Origin: a bacterium BMS3Bbin10
Lineage (GTDB): Bacteria > Pseudomonadota > Alphaproteobacteria > Rhizobiales > Methyloligellaceae
Reading direction: 5' to 3'
Assembly: GCA_002897995.1 (NCBI GenBank)
Contig: BDTT01000013.1
Span: forward strand, 1-44,374
Length of the DNA stretch: 44,374 nt
Below, one piece after another: positions 17,404 to 25,629 of the stretch. The stretch's first letter is position 1. Every line of letters begins with the position of its first letter. The translations under genes and the position numbers were made by a program. The notes below the pieces were generated by a model, which searched no databases, had not been told where the DNA came from, and saw only the letters and a program-made list of their open reading frames with translations.

Positions 17404-19290
17404 TTATTCAGCCGGGACAGTGCGGCCCGCACTTTTTTTCCGCGAGGATTTATCGGCGTCTTTCCGCCTTGATCCGCGCCCGTTGCCACCTGGCAAGAGT
17501 CCGAGTTGCGCGCTGTTCAGACGGGAGTAAAGCCCGCCGGCCGCCATCAGATCTTTGTGCCGCCCCGTTTCCACGATCTTTCCCCCGTCCAGAACGCAAA
17601 TCACATCCGCCTCCTTCACCGTCGACAGCCGGTGCGCAATCATCAGCACGGTGCGCCCGCGCATGAGTTCTTCAAGCGCTTCCTGCACCTCGGCCTCCGC
17701 CTCTCCGTCGAGCGAACTTGTCGGCTCATCGAGCAGCAGGATCGGCGCGTTCTTGAAGATGGCGCGGGCGATGGCGATGCGCTGCTTTTCGCCGCCTGAC
17801 AGAATATTTCCGGCCTCGCCCGCGCGCGTGTCGTAACCCTCAGGAAGCCTGGTTATGAATTTATGCGCGGCAGCGGCCCTGGCGGCTGCAATGATGTCCT
17901 TTTCGCTGCCCTTCGAGCCGTAGGCTATGTTGGCGCGGATGCTCTCGTCGAACAGCACCGGATCCTGGGTCACCAGTGCAATAGAGTCGCGCAGGCTGGC
18001 GATGGCCACCTTGGAAATATCCTGTCCATCGATGAGAACGCGGCCCTCCTGCGGATCGAAGAAGCGCAGCGCGAGATTGATTATCGTACTTTTGCCGGCG
18101 CCCGAGGGACCCACCAGCGCAATTGTTTTTCCGGCGGGAACCTTAAGTGAAATATTGCGCAGCACCGGATTGTCGTCGTCATAGGAAAAAGACACATTTT
18201 CGAAAATGATTTCGCCGGCGCTGATTTTCAGCGGCTTGGCGCCCGGAGCGTCTGTCAGCTTGCGCTCATGGTCGATAATGCCGAATACGCGGCTGGCGGC
18301 GGCAACGCCCTCCTGTACGGCGGTCTGCAATGTCGCCACGCTTTTCAACGGCTGATAGATGAGCATAGCCGAGGTCATGAAGCCCATGAAATGACCGAGT
18401 GATACAGCGCCCGTGATGCCCTTCACGCCTGCATAATAGATCAGCAGGGCGAAGCCGATGCCGACCATGATTTCCACCACCGGACCCGATGCGGCGCGCG
18501 CGCGCGCGCCGCGCATTGTAAATTCCAGCGCCCGGTTGATGGCCGTGGTTGCACGCTTGATCTCATGATCTTCCTGCCCATAGGCGCGAACGATAGGGCT
18601 GCCGGCGATGGTCTGTGAAATGAGCGCGCTCAGATCGCCGGTTTCCTGAAGTGATTTTGTGGTCGACTTGTTCATTTTGCGCCGCTGCCGGCCGAGCAGG
18701 AAAATGGCGATTGGCATAAATAGCAGGACGACTCCGGAGAAGCGTAAATCCATGTAGAGCATGACGCCGACCAGGACGATGACCTTGAGCAGGTTTTGCC
18801 CCAGCGCCACGATCGCGCGGCTCGCCGTCGCGCGGATGAGATTGGCGTCATAAAGAAATCCGGAGATCAGACGCCCCGAATGCACCGAATTGATCCAACT
18901 CAGATCCGCCTCGGTAATCTTGGCGAACATGGCGATGCGCAGATCGGCAATGAACCGGTGACCGAGATACCCCACCGCGACAGTGGAGATGTATTCCGTG
19001 ATCGCCTTGGTGACGGTGACGATAATGATGAAGGCCATGATCGGGTAGATCATGTCGCTCTTTTTGGCGACGAATACGTCATCGGCGGTCATCTGGATCA
19101 GGAATGGAATGGCGCCGGTGGTCAGGGCCGAGAAGGCGAGCGCGATACCGGCCAGAACCAGCAGGCCGAGACGGGGCCGAAGATGCTCGCGCCATATGCG
19201 CTCGACAACCTCGCGCGTTGTATAGTTGACCTGAAGCTCGTCAGCCTTGCGCTTGATCGAGCTGGTGTCGCTAAACAGGGTGTCTTTCAC
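17404..19290 (-). CDS. msbA: ABC exporter, MsbA-like lipid A flippase
   Basis: A 628-residue half-transporter. An N-terminal six-helix type 1 exporter domain (about 40-320) is fused to a nucleotide-binding domain with Walker A GPSGAGKST near residue 394, signature LSGGEKQRIAIARAI, Walker B ILLLDEPTS and the IAHRLST switch histidine. Location in front of waaA and lpxK indicates lipid A-core flipping across the inner membrane. The start is GTG 19290 with a GGAAAGA Shine-Dalgarno. The C-terminal tail is Lys/Arg/Ser-rich. A perfect 22-base palindrome of alternating GC (18491-18512) lies in the coding sequence. Another lipid substrate cannot be excluded from sequence. Confidence 0.9.
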   Translation of the reverse strand: MKDTLFSDTSSIKRKADELQVNYTTREVVERIWREHLRPRLGLLVLAGIALAFSALTTGAIPFLIQMTADDVFVAKKSDMIYPIMAFIIIVTVTKAITEYISTVAVGYLGHRFIADLRIAMFAKITEADLSWINSVHSGRLISGFLYDANLIRATASRAIVALGQNLLKVIVLVGVMLYMDLRFSGVVLLFMPIAIFLLGRQRRKMNKSTTKSLQETGDLSALISQTIAGSPIVRAYGQEDHEIKRATTAINRALEFTMRGARARAASGPVVEIMVGIGFALLIYYAGVKGITGAVSLGHFMGFMTSAMLIYQPLKSVATLQTAVQEGVAAASRVFGIIDHERKLTDAPGAKPLKISAGEIIFENVSFSYDDDNPVLRNISLKVPAGKTIALVGPSGAGKSTIINLALRFFDPQEGRVLIDGQDISKVAIASLRDSIALVTQDPVLFDESIRANIAYGSKGSEKDIIAAARAAAAHKFITRLPEGYDTRAGEAGNILSGGEKQRIAIARAIFKNAPILLLDEPTSSLDGEAEAEVQEALEELMRGRTVLMIAHRLSTVKEADVICVLDGGKIVETGRHKDLMAAGGLYSRLNSAQLGLLPGGNGRGSRRKDADKSSRKKSAGRTVPAE

Positions 19291-19419
19291 GAGGTCTTTC
19301 CGTCGGCAGACTTGGCGTTACAGGTTGCGCCGCGCAGCCTCTTTATGAATGAACGAACTTCTAACAGCTAATGCTGTCTTGCGCCATATGACGGATTCAG
19401 ACCGGCATAGGCATCGTTT

Positions 19420-19677
19420 TCAGGTTTCCCCTGTATCCTTTTCCGGGTCGAGCAGGCGGTGCATGTGGACAATGAAATAGCGCATATGCGCATTGTCCAC
19501 CGAGCGTTGCGCCGCTCCCTTCCATGCATCATATGCGCTCGCATAGTTGGGATAAATACCAACAATATCGACCTCATCAAGGTTTGCGAATTCAACGCTC
19601 CCAAGGTCTGTCAATTCACCGCCAAGCACCAGATGAAGTAATTGCTTCGGGTTATCCTGTCCTTCGCTTTTCATCAT
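19420..19677 (-). CDS. DUF4170 family protein
   Basis: An 85-residue conserved small protein of unknown function. The sequence QLLHLVLGGELTDLGSVEF, VDIVGIYPNYASAYDAWKGAAQ and the very conserved VDNAHMRYFIVHMHRLLDP match DUF4170. No signal peptide or membrane helix. ATG 19677 and 19674 are both possible; AAGGAGG lies about 13 bases upstream. It lies between cysQ and msbA on the same strand, a linkage I recall in Hyphomicrobiales, suggesting co-transcription with the lipid A genes. Confidence 0.9.
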   Translation of the reverse strand: MMKSEGQDNPKQLLHLVLGGELTDLGSVEFANLDEVDIVGIYPNYASAYDAWKGAAQRSVDNAHMRYFIVHMHRLLDPEKDTGET

Positions 19678-19727
19678 AAGATAAGCTGAGCCTCCTTTTA
19701 ACTTAGGTTGCGGTCCGGTCCGCCAAG

Positions 19728-20555
19728 TCAGATTGTCGCGTGCAGGGTGCGCTCGATCAATGCCGCATGGAGTGCCGGTCCGGCGGAGACGATGGAGCTA
19801 TGGCGCGTGTTCTCGCGATTGTAAACCAGCGGCTGCCCGCGATGGGTCGTGACAACCCCGCCGGCCTCATCCACCAGAAGATGGGCCGCGGCGACGTCCC
19901 AATCGCTTTTCCCCGACAAAGAGACCGTCCCATCGCACTTCCCGGCGGCGACAAGGGCGAGCCGGTAGGCGATCGAGTTGACCCACACGGTTTCAATCTC
20001 CGGCCACGGCCGGTCCCATCTGCCGGGCCGGAACTGCGCCGCGGAGGCAGCCAGACGGCAGCCTTCGAGTTGAACCGGCTCAGGCACCGCAATGCGCGTT
20101 CCATTCAGGAAAGCGCCGCTTCCGCGCGCGGCCTGGTAGAATTCGCCTGTCGCGGGGTTGAATACAGCCGCAAGCCGGGGGCGCCCGTCCTCAACCAGCG
20201 CGGCGGAGATGGTCCATTCCGGTTTGCCTTTCAGGAACGCGCGCGTGCCGTCGATCGGATCGACCACCCAAACCCGCGATTTTCCGAGCCGGTCAAGATT
20301 GTCCTCGCTCTCTTCTGAGAGCCAGCCATAAGAGCCGCCGCCGGAGATCAGGCGTTCCTTCAGCAGGGCATCGACCGCGAAATCGGCTTCGCTCACCGAG
20401 GTTCCGTCCGGCTTGGTTTCGGTGCGCGGCGCATGGCCGAAAAAGGTCATCGCCAGGTCGCCGGCTTCGCCCACGGCATCGATCAGCAACTTCAGGTCGG
20501 CGTCCAGGCAAGTGTCCCGCGCGGAAAGCGCGGAGGTGTGATGGCGGGTGCTCAT
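19728..20555 (-). CDS. cysQ: 3'(2'),5'-bisphosphate nucleotidase, inositol monophosphatase family
   Basis: Hydrolyses 3'-phosphoadenosine 5'-phosphate, a by-product of sulfate assimilation. The metal-binding motifs are present: WLSEESED, WVVDPIDGTRAF (aspartates near residue 98) and SGKSDWDVAAAHLLVDEAGG. It is 275 aa from ATG 20555, which has AGGGG just upstream; an open extension to 20657 is unlikely to be translated. It is followed by DUF4170 and msbA on the same strand. Other IMPase-family substrates such as inositol phosphate are possible, but the context and the EESED/DPIDGT pattern favour CysQ. Confidence 0.88.
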   Translation of the reverse strand: MSTRHHTSALSARDTCLDADLKLLIDAVGEAGDLAMTFFGHAPRTETKPDGTSVSEADFAVDALLKERLISGGGSYGWLSEESEDNLDRLGKSRVWVVDPIDGTRAFLKGKPEWTISAALVEDGRPRLAAVFNPATGEFYQAARGSGAFLNGTRIAVPEPVQLEGCRLAASAAQFRPGRWDRPWPEIETVWVNSIAYRLALVAAGKCDGTVSLSGKSDWDVAAAHLLVDEAGGVVTTHRGQPLVYNRENTRHSSIVSAGPALHAALIERTLHATI

Positions 20556-20670
20556 GGCCCCTGCTAGCAGTTTGTGAATCTTTCTAAAAGACTTACGTGA
20601 CGAATACCAAACTTTAACGGTTTTCTTTAAGAGGATCAGAAGGTCTGTGTGAGACACTTCCCGTCATTCA

Positions 20671-20715
20671 AGGTTGCGTCAGACAACCTGGATTTAAGGT
20701 TGCAACAGACAACCT
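20671..20715. promoter_or_regulatory. Two tandem 19-bp palindromes upstream of DUF6101
   Basis: AGGTTG-N7-CAACCT occurs at 20671-20689 and again at 20697-20715, with start-to-start spacing of 26 bp, about 2.5 helical turns. The inner seven bases are GCGTCAGA-like in one copy and GCAACAGA-like in the other. The second copy ends 13 bases before the GTG of DUF6101 and abuts its GGGGGAG Shine-Dalgarno. The layout looks like a paired operator for a dimeric repressor; a transcript hairpin is the alternative. The region also holds the cysQ promoter on the other side. Confidence 0.5.
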
Positions 20716-20728
20716 GGGGGAGTTAACA

Positions 20729-21325
20729 GTGAGGCGTCAAACACACCCGCATGGGCTTGCGGTGCGCTGGCCGTTGCGTCCAATGGATGTTGATCCATTC
20801 GGATTGCCGGTGCGCTACAGTCTTCCGGTCGATAGCGATGCGGATCAGGCGCGAGAAGCGCGTGATCTCATTGAGATCAATCAGGGCTCGATTGCCGTGG
20901 TGCACGAGGTTAGCGGTGCGCCTTCGGTCAAGCGGAGCCTGGCTCTGGAGGATTTTTCAGGCGTGGCGATCCGGATCGAGAGCGTCAGTGACGGGATCGA
21001 CGGCTTTGCTATCTCTGTCAATCTGCATCACCCTGACCCGAAACTGTGCTTTCCGCTGCACATGGCCTACGACATGAGCGAGGTTGGCGCGCGCTGGCAG
21101 AGCTGGGGCCGGGCCCTGAAATTGCCGCTTCTGCTGCCTGCGCTCGACGGCAGCTGGCGCGAGCCCGTCGAACGGTTTGGTAAAATGAAAGTAAAGCCGC
21201 CCTGCGCACGGCCCGCGCGGCTGGCTCTGGGTGGGCGGCGCTCCGATATTTCATCTGTGCGCGAGATGGGCGATCTGGCTCTGGCCCACCATGTCTCGGG
21301 CGAGGAATTGATCGCGCGCAATTAA
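20729..21325 (+). CDS. DUF6101 family protein
   Basis: A 198-residue protein of unknown function. It starts at GTG 20729 with GGGGGAG upstream. The pattern DPFGLPVRYSLP near the N-terminus, FSGVAIRIES, HHPDPKLCFPLHMAYDMSEVGARWQSWGRALKLPLLL and a basic C-terminal region matches my recollection of DUF6101, found in Hyphomicrobiales. No signal peptide or membrane helix. Two palindromes stand directly upstream. Its TAA at 21323-21325 shares TTAA with the stop of the ubiA relic on the other strand. Confidence 0.8.
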   Translation: MRRQTHPHGLAVRWPLRPMDVDPFGLPVRYSLPVDSDADQAREARDLIEINQGSIAVVHEVSGAPSVKRSLALEDFSGVAIRIESVSDGIDGFAISVNLHHPDPKLCFPLHMAYDMSEVGARWQSWGRALKLPLLLPALDGSWREPVERFGKMKVKPPCARPARLALGGRRSDISSVREMGDLALAHHVSGEELIARN

Positions 21326-21417
21326 CCTGGCACGTGCAACACAGCTCTCAAAGCCATATCTGTCGCCATCGCGGCAAATTCGATTGCGCCGAAATCCCGG
21401 TTCGACATGTGCCGGGA
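21322..21417 (-). pseudogene. Relic copy of the 3' end of ubiA
   Basis: Read on the minus strand this gives 31 codons (SRHMSNRDFGAIEFAAM... to HVPG) and a TAA. It aligns without gaps to the last 31 codons of the intact ubiA at 22296-22391 (SRFRANRDFGAIIFAAM... to QVSG): 20 of 31 residues and about three quarters of bases are identical. It begins right after the EEP stop codon and is in frame with it. Its own stop overlaps that of DUF6101. Substitutions such as I to E within a membrane helix suggest it no longer encodes a selected protein. Confidence 0.88.
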
Positions 21418-22242
21418 TCAGTAGCGCAGTTCAGCCAGGACGGCGTAATGATCGCTGGGCCAGACATCGTCTACCGGTTCATTGCCGGCAAGTTTGCAAT
21501 CCACGAAGTGGCCGGCGCCGCGGGCCTGCGGCCAGCCTGCCAGTATGTAGTCAATCCGGCGATCGGGCTCCAGTTCCGTTACGGCAAAAGGGTTACGGTT
21601 GTCCCAGGTCGTACCGGCCCCGCCTCCACCGGCCGCTCTCCAGGCATCATGGAAGACCAGGCCCTCGACCGGACAGGTTGCAAGCCCCGTTAGCATCCGG
21701 ATTTCCTCCGACAGAGGGTCGGCGTTAAGATCGCCGCACACAATGGGAGGAAAACTCCAGGGGCCCAAACAATCGACGAAACGCGCCAGGTCGCTCACCT
21801 GACGCTGGCGAATGTGGCTGTGGTCCAGCTTCCAGTTTAAATGCGTCGAAAAGGCCGGAATCAGACCGCGCGGACCCGCAATCTCCGCGAACAGCGCATT
21901 GCGGCCCTCGCCCGTCTCTTTCTCGCCATACAGCGTGATCGTATCATGCCGCTTGATGGGCCAGCGGGACAGCACGGCATTGCCAAAGCCGAAGCCCTGC
22001 ATATCCATGGCGCGTGCATATATGTGGTGATAACCCAGTTCACCGGCCAGTTCGGCAGCCTGATTGGTCGCCTCATCGCTCCATACTTCCTGAAGCGCGA
22101 TTACATCTGCATCAAGCCTCTTGAGGGTCGCTGCAATGGCCGGCCGGCGTTCCCGCCACGGTCCGAACCGCCACCATATATTCCAGGTCAGAACCCTCAG
22201 CCGCGTTTCAAGCAAACCGCTTTCATCATGTTGGTCAGTCAT
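21418..22242 (-). CDS. Endonuclease/exonuclease/phosphatase (EEP) family hydrolase
   Basis: A 274-residue metal-dependent phosphodiesterase or phosphatase of the EEP superfamily. Motifs in order: LTWNIWWRFGPW, VIALQEVW (metal glutamate), STHLNWKLDHSHIRQRQ (histidine after a threonine), VCGDLNADPLSEE (catalytic D and N), RRIDYILAG and SDHYAVLAEL (catalytic histidine). No signal peptide, so it is probably cytoplasmic. The substrate cannot be assigned; DNA, phospholipid head groups and nucleotides are all handled by this fold. It sits between a relic of the ubiA 3' end and the intact ubiA, suggesting it arrived by insertion. It ends with TGA, after which the relic continues in frame for 31 codons. 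Confidence 0.88.
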   Translation of the reverse strand: MTDQHDESGLLETRLRVLTWNIWWRFGPWRERRPAIAATLKRLDADVIALQEVWSDEATNQAAELAGELGYHHIYARAMDMQGFGFGNAVLSRWPIKRHDTITLYGEKETGEGRNALFAEIAGPRGLIPAFSTHLNWKLDHSHIRQRQVSDLARFVDCLGPWSFPPIVCGDLNADPLSEEIRMLTGLATCPVEGLVFHDAWRAAGGGGAGTTWDNRNPFAVTELEPDRRIDYILAGWPQARGAGHFVDCKLAGNEPVDDVWPSDHYAVLAELRY

Positions 22243-22295
22243 TGTTCGGACTCCGGGAATTACACGCTGCGTTCATGAGGCTGCCGCATTCCGCA

Positions 22296-23270
22296 TTAGC
22301 CCGACACCTGGAATATCGCGCTCAAAGCCATATCCGCCACCATCGCGGCAAATATGATCGCGCCGAAATCCCTGTTTGCGCGGAACCGGGAGAGACAGTT
22401 CTTTTCGTCTTCCACATCCAGCGTGGCAATCTGCCAGATGAGATGAGCCGCGCCGCCCGCCAGCACGATGCAAAAGATGAAACCCGCGCCCGCCGCAATG
22501 CCGGCCGCGGCGATGCCGGCGAATGCCAGGGTATAAAACAGGACCAGCCAGCGTTTGGTCGCCGGACCGAATTTCAATGCCGTGGACTTGAGACCGAGCA
22601 GCGCATCATCCTCCTTGTCCTGATGCGCATAGATGGTGTCATAACCGATGGTCCAGGCCACCGCGCCGCCATAGAGCAGCAGCGGCGCCAGCGAAAGTTC
22701 GGCCCTCACCGCCGGCCAGCCCATCAACGCCCCCCAGGAGAATGCCAGCCCCAGAACCGCCTGCGGCCAATAGGTAAAGCGCTTCATGAACGGGTAGGTG
22801 GCCACAATGCCCAGTGACGCGAGCCCGAGCAGAATGGTGAAGGAGTTGAACTGCAACAGGACGGCCAAACCGACAAGACAGAGCGCAATCATAAAAATTT
22901 GCGCCTGGCGCAGAGTCACCTGGCCACTGGGAATAGGCCGCGATCTGGTGCGCACGACCTGAGCGTCAATATCTTTGTCGACGATGTCGTTCCAGACGCA
23001 GCCCGCGCCGCGCATGACCACCGCGCCAATGGCGAAGAGCAGCAAGAACCAAAGGTCCGGATAGCTGGCGCCCTCACGGATACCCGCCAGCGCCAAGGAC
23101 CACCAGCAAGGCCACAGCAACAGCCAGACGCCGATGGGACGATCGGCGCGGGCAAGCCTGAGATAGGGGCGCCAGCTGAGCGGGGCGCGGGCGTCAACCC
23201 AGTTGTCCGGGACGGCGTCAGCCACCGAATGTTCCGGTTCGGGTGCGGGTCTGTCGGGCATGTTCATCAT
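22296..23270 (-). CDS. ubiA: 4-hydroxybenzoate polyprenyltransferase
   Basis: An integral membrane enzyme that prenylates 4-hydroxybenzoate in ubiquinone synthesis. Both aspartate-rich motifs are visible: NDIVDKDID at about residues 94-102 and YAHQDKEDD in the second half, with around eight hydrophobic helices between and around them. The length is 324 aa from ATG 23270; ATG 23261 is an alternative and the frame is open to 23321. PYLRLARADRPIGVWLLLWPCWW is the conserved first helix. Ubiquinone is the electron carrier feeding the respiratory chain encoded further along. The last 31 codons are duplicated at 21322-21417. Confidence 0.96.
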   Translation of the reverse strand: MMNMPDRPAPEPEHSVADAVPDNWVDARAPLSWRPYLRLARADRPIGVWLLLWPCWWSLALAGIREGASYPDLWFLLLFAIGAVVMRGAGCVWNDIVDKDIDAQVVRTRSRPIPSGQVTLRQAQIFMIALCLVGLAVLLQFNSFTILLGLASLGIVATYPFMKRFTYWPQAVLGLAFSWGALMGWPAVRAELSLAPLLLYGGAVAWTIGYDTIYAHQDKEDDALLGLKSTALKFGPATKRWLVLFYTLAFAGIAAAGIAAGAGFIFCIVLAGGAAHLIWQIATLDVEDEKNCLSRFRANRDFGAIIFAAMVADMALSAIFQVSG

Positions 23271-23458
23271 GTCACGGCTCAATGGATGCGGCTGCGCTCG
23301 CTTGCAGACCAGACTATGCACTATTATGAGAGCTCACCGGTTTGCAACGGGCATGATGCTTTCGCGCGCGTATTGCAATCTGAAACTGGTGCGGATTTTG
23401 TTTATCCGGTGGCCTGGAATTCATCGAAAAGGCTCTAACCGGAGTTCCACGAGGTGGC

Positions 23459-24190
23459 ATGGGCGCCAATACCATCCGGCTTTTTCTGGAGCAACGGCTG
23501 TGTGCCGGGCTCGAGGTTGCGGGCACGCGCGCGCAGGCCAACTATCTGCTCAATGTGATGCGGCTGGCCGAAGGCGCCGAAATCCTCGTATTTGACGGTG
23601 AGACGGGGGAATGGCGCGCCCGGGTGTCACGGCAAAAGCGCAACGCCTGCACGCTGCATGTTCTGGAGCGGACACGGGCGCACAGGCCGGGGCCCGACAT
23701 CCATTATCTGTTTGCGCCGGTCAAACGCGCGCGCCTCGATTTCATGGTGCAAAAAGCCACCGAGCTGGGCGTTGCGGCGCTTTGTCCGGTGATGACGCGC
23801 CTGACAACGGTGCGGCGGGTGAAGCTGGAGCGCATGCGCGCCAATGTCATCGAGGCCGCCGAGCAGTGCGGCGTGCTGCGCATCCCGCGGGTCTGCGAAG
23901 CCATGCCGCTGGACAGGACGCTTGAGGGGTGGGATCCGGCGCGCCGGCTCATTTACTGCGACGAAGCGGCCCCGGTTGCCTCGCCGCTGGAGGCTCTGTC
24001 AGGGCTTGCGCCCGGACCGCTGGCGGTTCTCATCGGTCCGGAAGGCGGCTTTGATCCTGGCGAGCGCGACCGTCTCCGCGGTCTTGATTTTATGTTGCCT
24101 ATTTCACTCGGTCCCCGTGTAATGCGCGCCGATACGGCGGCAGTGGCGGCGCTCGCGCTGGTCAATGCGGTTCTCGGCGACTGGCGCTGA
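23459..24190 (+). CDS. rsmE: 16S rRNA (uracil1498-N3)-methyltransferase RsmE
   Basis: Methylates U1498 of 16S rRNA. It is a SPOUT-class enzyme of 243 aa. The N-terminal PUA-like part has HYLLNVMR-type sequence (NYLLNVMRLAEGAEILVFDG), followed by QKATELGVAALCPVMT and the C-terminal knot with VLIGPEGGFDPGE and SLGPRVMRADTAAVAAL. ATG 23459 has GAGGTGG immediately upstream. It diverges from ubiA and lies 16 bases ahead of gshA, so the two are probably co-transcribed. Confidence 0.95.
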   Translation: MGANTIRLFLEQRLCAGLEVAGTRAQANYLLNVMRLAEGAEILVFDGETGEWRARVSRQKRNACTLHVLERTRAHRPGPDIHYLFAPVKRARLDFMVQKATELGVAALCPVMTRLTTVRRVKLERMRANVIEAAEQCGVLRIPRVCEAMPLDRTLEGWDPARRLIYCDEAAPVASPLEALSGLAPGPLAVLIGPEGGFDPGERDRLRGLDFMLPISLGPRVMRADTAAVAALALVNAVLGDWR

Positions 24191-24206
24191 AATTCCAGGA
24201 GAAAAA

Positions 24207-25589
24207 ATGTCCACACGCGAGGATGGCCCGCAACGCCCGATGATCGAATCGCGCGACCAGCTGGTCGCGGAATTCGAGCGCGGCTGCAAACCTGCCGCCG
24301 ATTGGCGCATTGGAACCGAGCATGAAAAGTTCGGCTTTAATACCGCCGGCCTGACGCCGCTCGCATATGAAGGGGAAAGGGGCGTATTCGCGCTGCTGGA
24401 AGAAATGGCCAATCGATTCGGCTATGAACGGGTCATGGAAGGCGAGAACATCATCGCCCTCAAGCAGCCCGGCTGCCCGCTGGGCGGGTCCATTACACTG
24501 GAGCCCGGCGGCCAGCTGGAGCTATCGGGCGCGCCGCTGAAAACCTTGCACCAGACCTGTGACGAGGCCGGCCTCCATCTGGAGCAGGTGCGCCAGATTG
24601 CCGCCGACTGGGGAATCGCTTTTCTGGGTATGGGCTTTTCGCCGAAATGGACCCTGGCCGAGACGCCCCGCGTGCCCAAATTGCGCTATGAGGTCATGCG
24701 TTCATACATGCCGCGCATGGGCGATCACGGGCTCGATATGATGCACCGGACCTGCACTATCCAGGTCAATCTCGATTTTGCCGACGAAGCCGATATGGTC
24801 AAAAAGCTGCGCGTCGGTCTCGCCCTGCAACCTATCGCCACGGCGATTTTCGCCAACTCGCCCTTTACGGAGGGCAAGCCGAACGGCTTTCTTTCCTGGC
24901 GCAGCGAGATGTGGCGCGACACCGACCCTGACCGGACCGGCATGTTGCCCTGGGCGTTCGAGGACGGGATGGGTTTTGAGCGCTATGTCGACTATGCCCT
25001 CGATGTGCCGATGTATTTCGTCTATCGCGATGGAGACTATATCGATGTGGCCGGCGCCTCATTCGCAGATTTCCTCGACGGCAAACTGGAAGCGCTTCCG
25101 GGCGAAAAGCCCGATGAAACCGATTGGACCGACCATGTATCGACGCTGTTTCCCGAAGTGCGCATGAAGCAGTTTCTCGAGATGCGCGGCGCCGATGGCG
25201 GGCCCTGGCGGCGCATTTGCGCGCTGCCCGCCTTCTGGACCGGGCTGCTTTATGACGCAGGCGCGCTGGATGCGGCATGGGATCTCGTCAAGGACTGGTC
25301 GGACGAGGAGCGCCAGGGCCTGCGCGATGCGGTGCCCCGGCAGGCATTGAACGCACCCTTCCGCGCGGGCACGGTGCTGGATGTGGCGCGTAAATGTGTG
25401 GAAATATCGCGTGCAGGTCTTGCCGCCAGGGCGGAAGTTGACGATACGGGTGATAATGAAACTCAGTTTCTGCAAGCGGTGGAGGACATTGTCGCGACAG
25501 GGCGCACGCCCGCCGAAACCCTGCTGGACGCTTATGAGCGGGACTGGGGCGGCGATATTGACCGGCTTTTCGAGACGGAAGCGTTTTAG
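24207..25589 (+). CDS. gshA: Glutamate-cysteine ligase
   Basis: The first, rate-limiting step of glutathione synthesis: ATP-dependent formation of gamma-glutamylcysteine. At 460 aa it belongs to the plant/alphaproteobacterial class. Visible: WRIGTEHEKFGF, GSITLEPGGQLELSGAPL, FLGMGFSPKW, MHRTCTIQVNLDFADEADM and PFTEGKPNGFLSWRSEMWRD. Start ATG 24207 has a strong AGGAG Shine-Dalgarno, and the gene follows rsmE by 16 bases. The product is cytoplasmic. The gene also lies 40 bases upstream of purC. Confidence 0.96.
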   Translation: MSTREDGPQRPMIESRDQLVAEFERGCKPAADWRIGTEHEKFGFNTAGLTPLAYEGERGVFALLEEMANRFGYERVMEGENIIALKQPGCPLGGSITLEPGGQLELSGAPLKTLHQTCDEAGLHLEQVRQIAADWGIAFLGMGFSPKWTLAETPRVPKLRYEVMRSYMPRMGDHGLDMMHRTCTIQVNLDFADEADMVKKLRVGLALQPIATAIFANSPFTEGKPNGFLSWRSEMWRDTDPDRTGMLPWAFEDGMGFERYVDYALDVPMYFVYRDGDYIDVAGASFADFLDGKLEALPGEKPDETDWTDHVSTLFPEVRMKQFLEMRGADGGPWRRICALPAFWTGLLYDAGALDAAWDLVKDWSDEERQGLRDAVPRQALNAPFRAGTVLDVARKCVEISRAGLAARAEVDDTGDNETQFLQAVEDIVATGRTPAETLLDAYERDWGGDIDRLFETEAF

Positions 25590-25629
25590 CCGCGAACTCC
25601 TTTGAGGATGGACGTAATTGCGAGGTTGC

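Noticed and set aside
18491-18512. Perfect 22-base GC-alternating palindrome, possible Z-DNA or operator
   Set aside because: It lies inside msbA and encodes an Ala/Arg run (RGARARAASG) in the protein; coding constraint explains it well enough.
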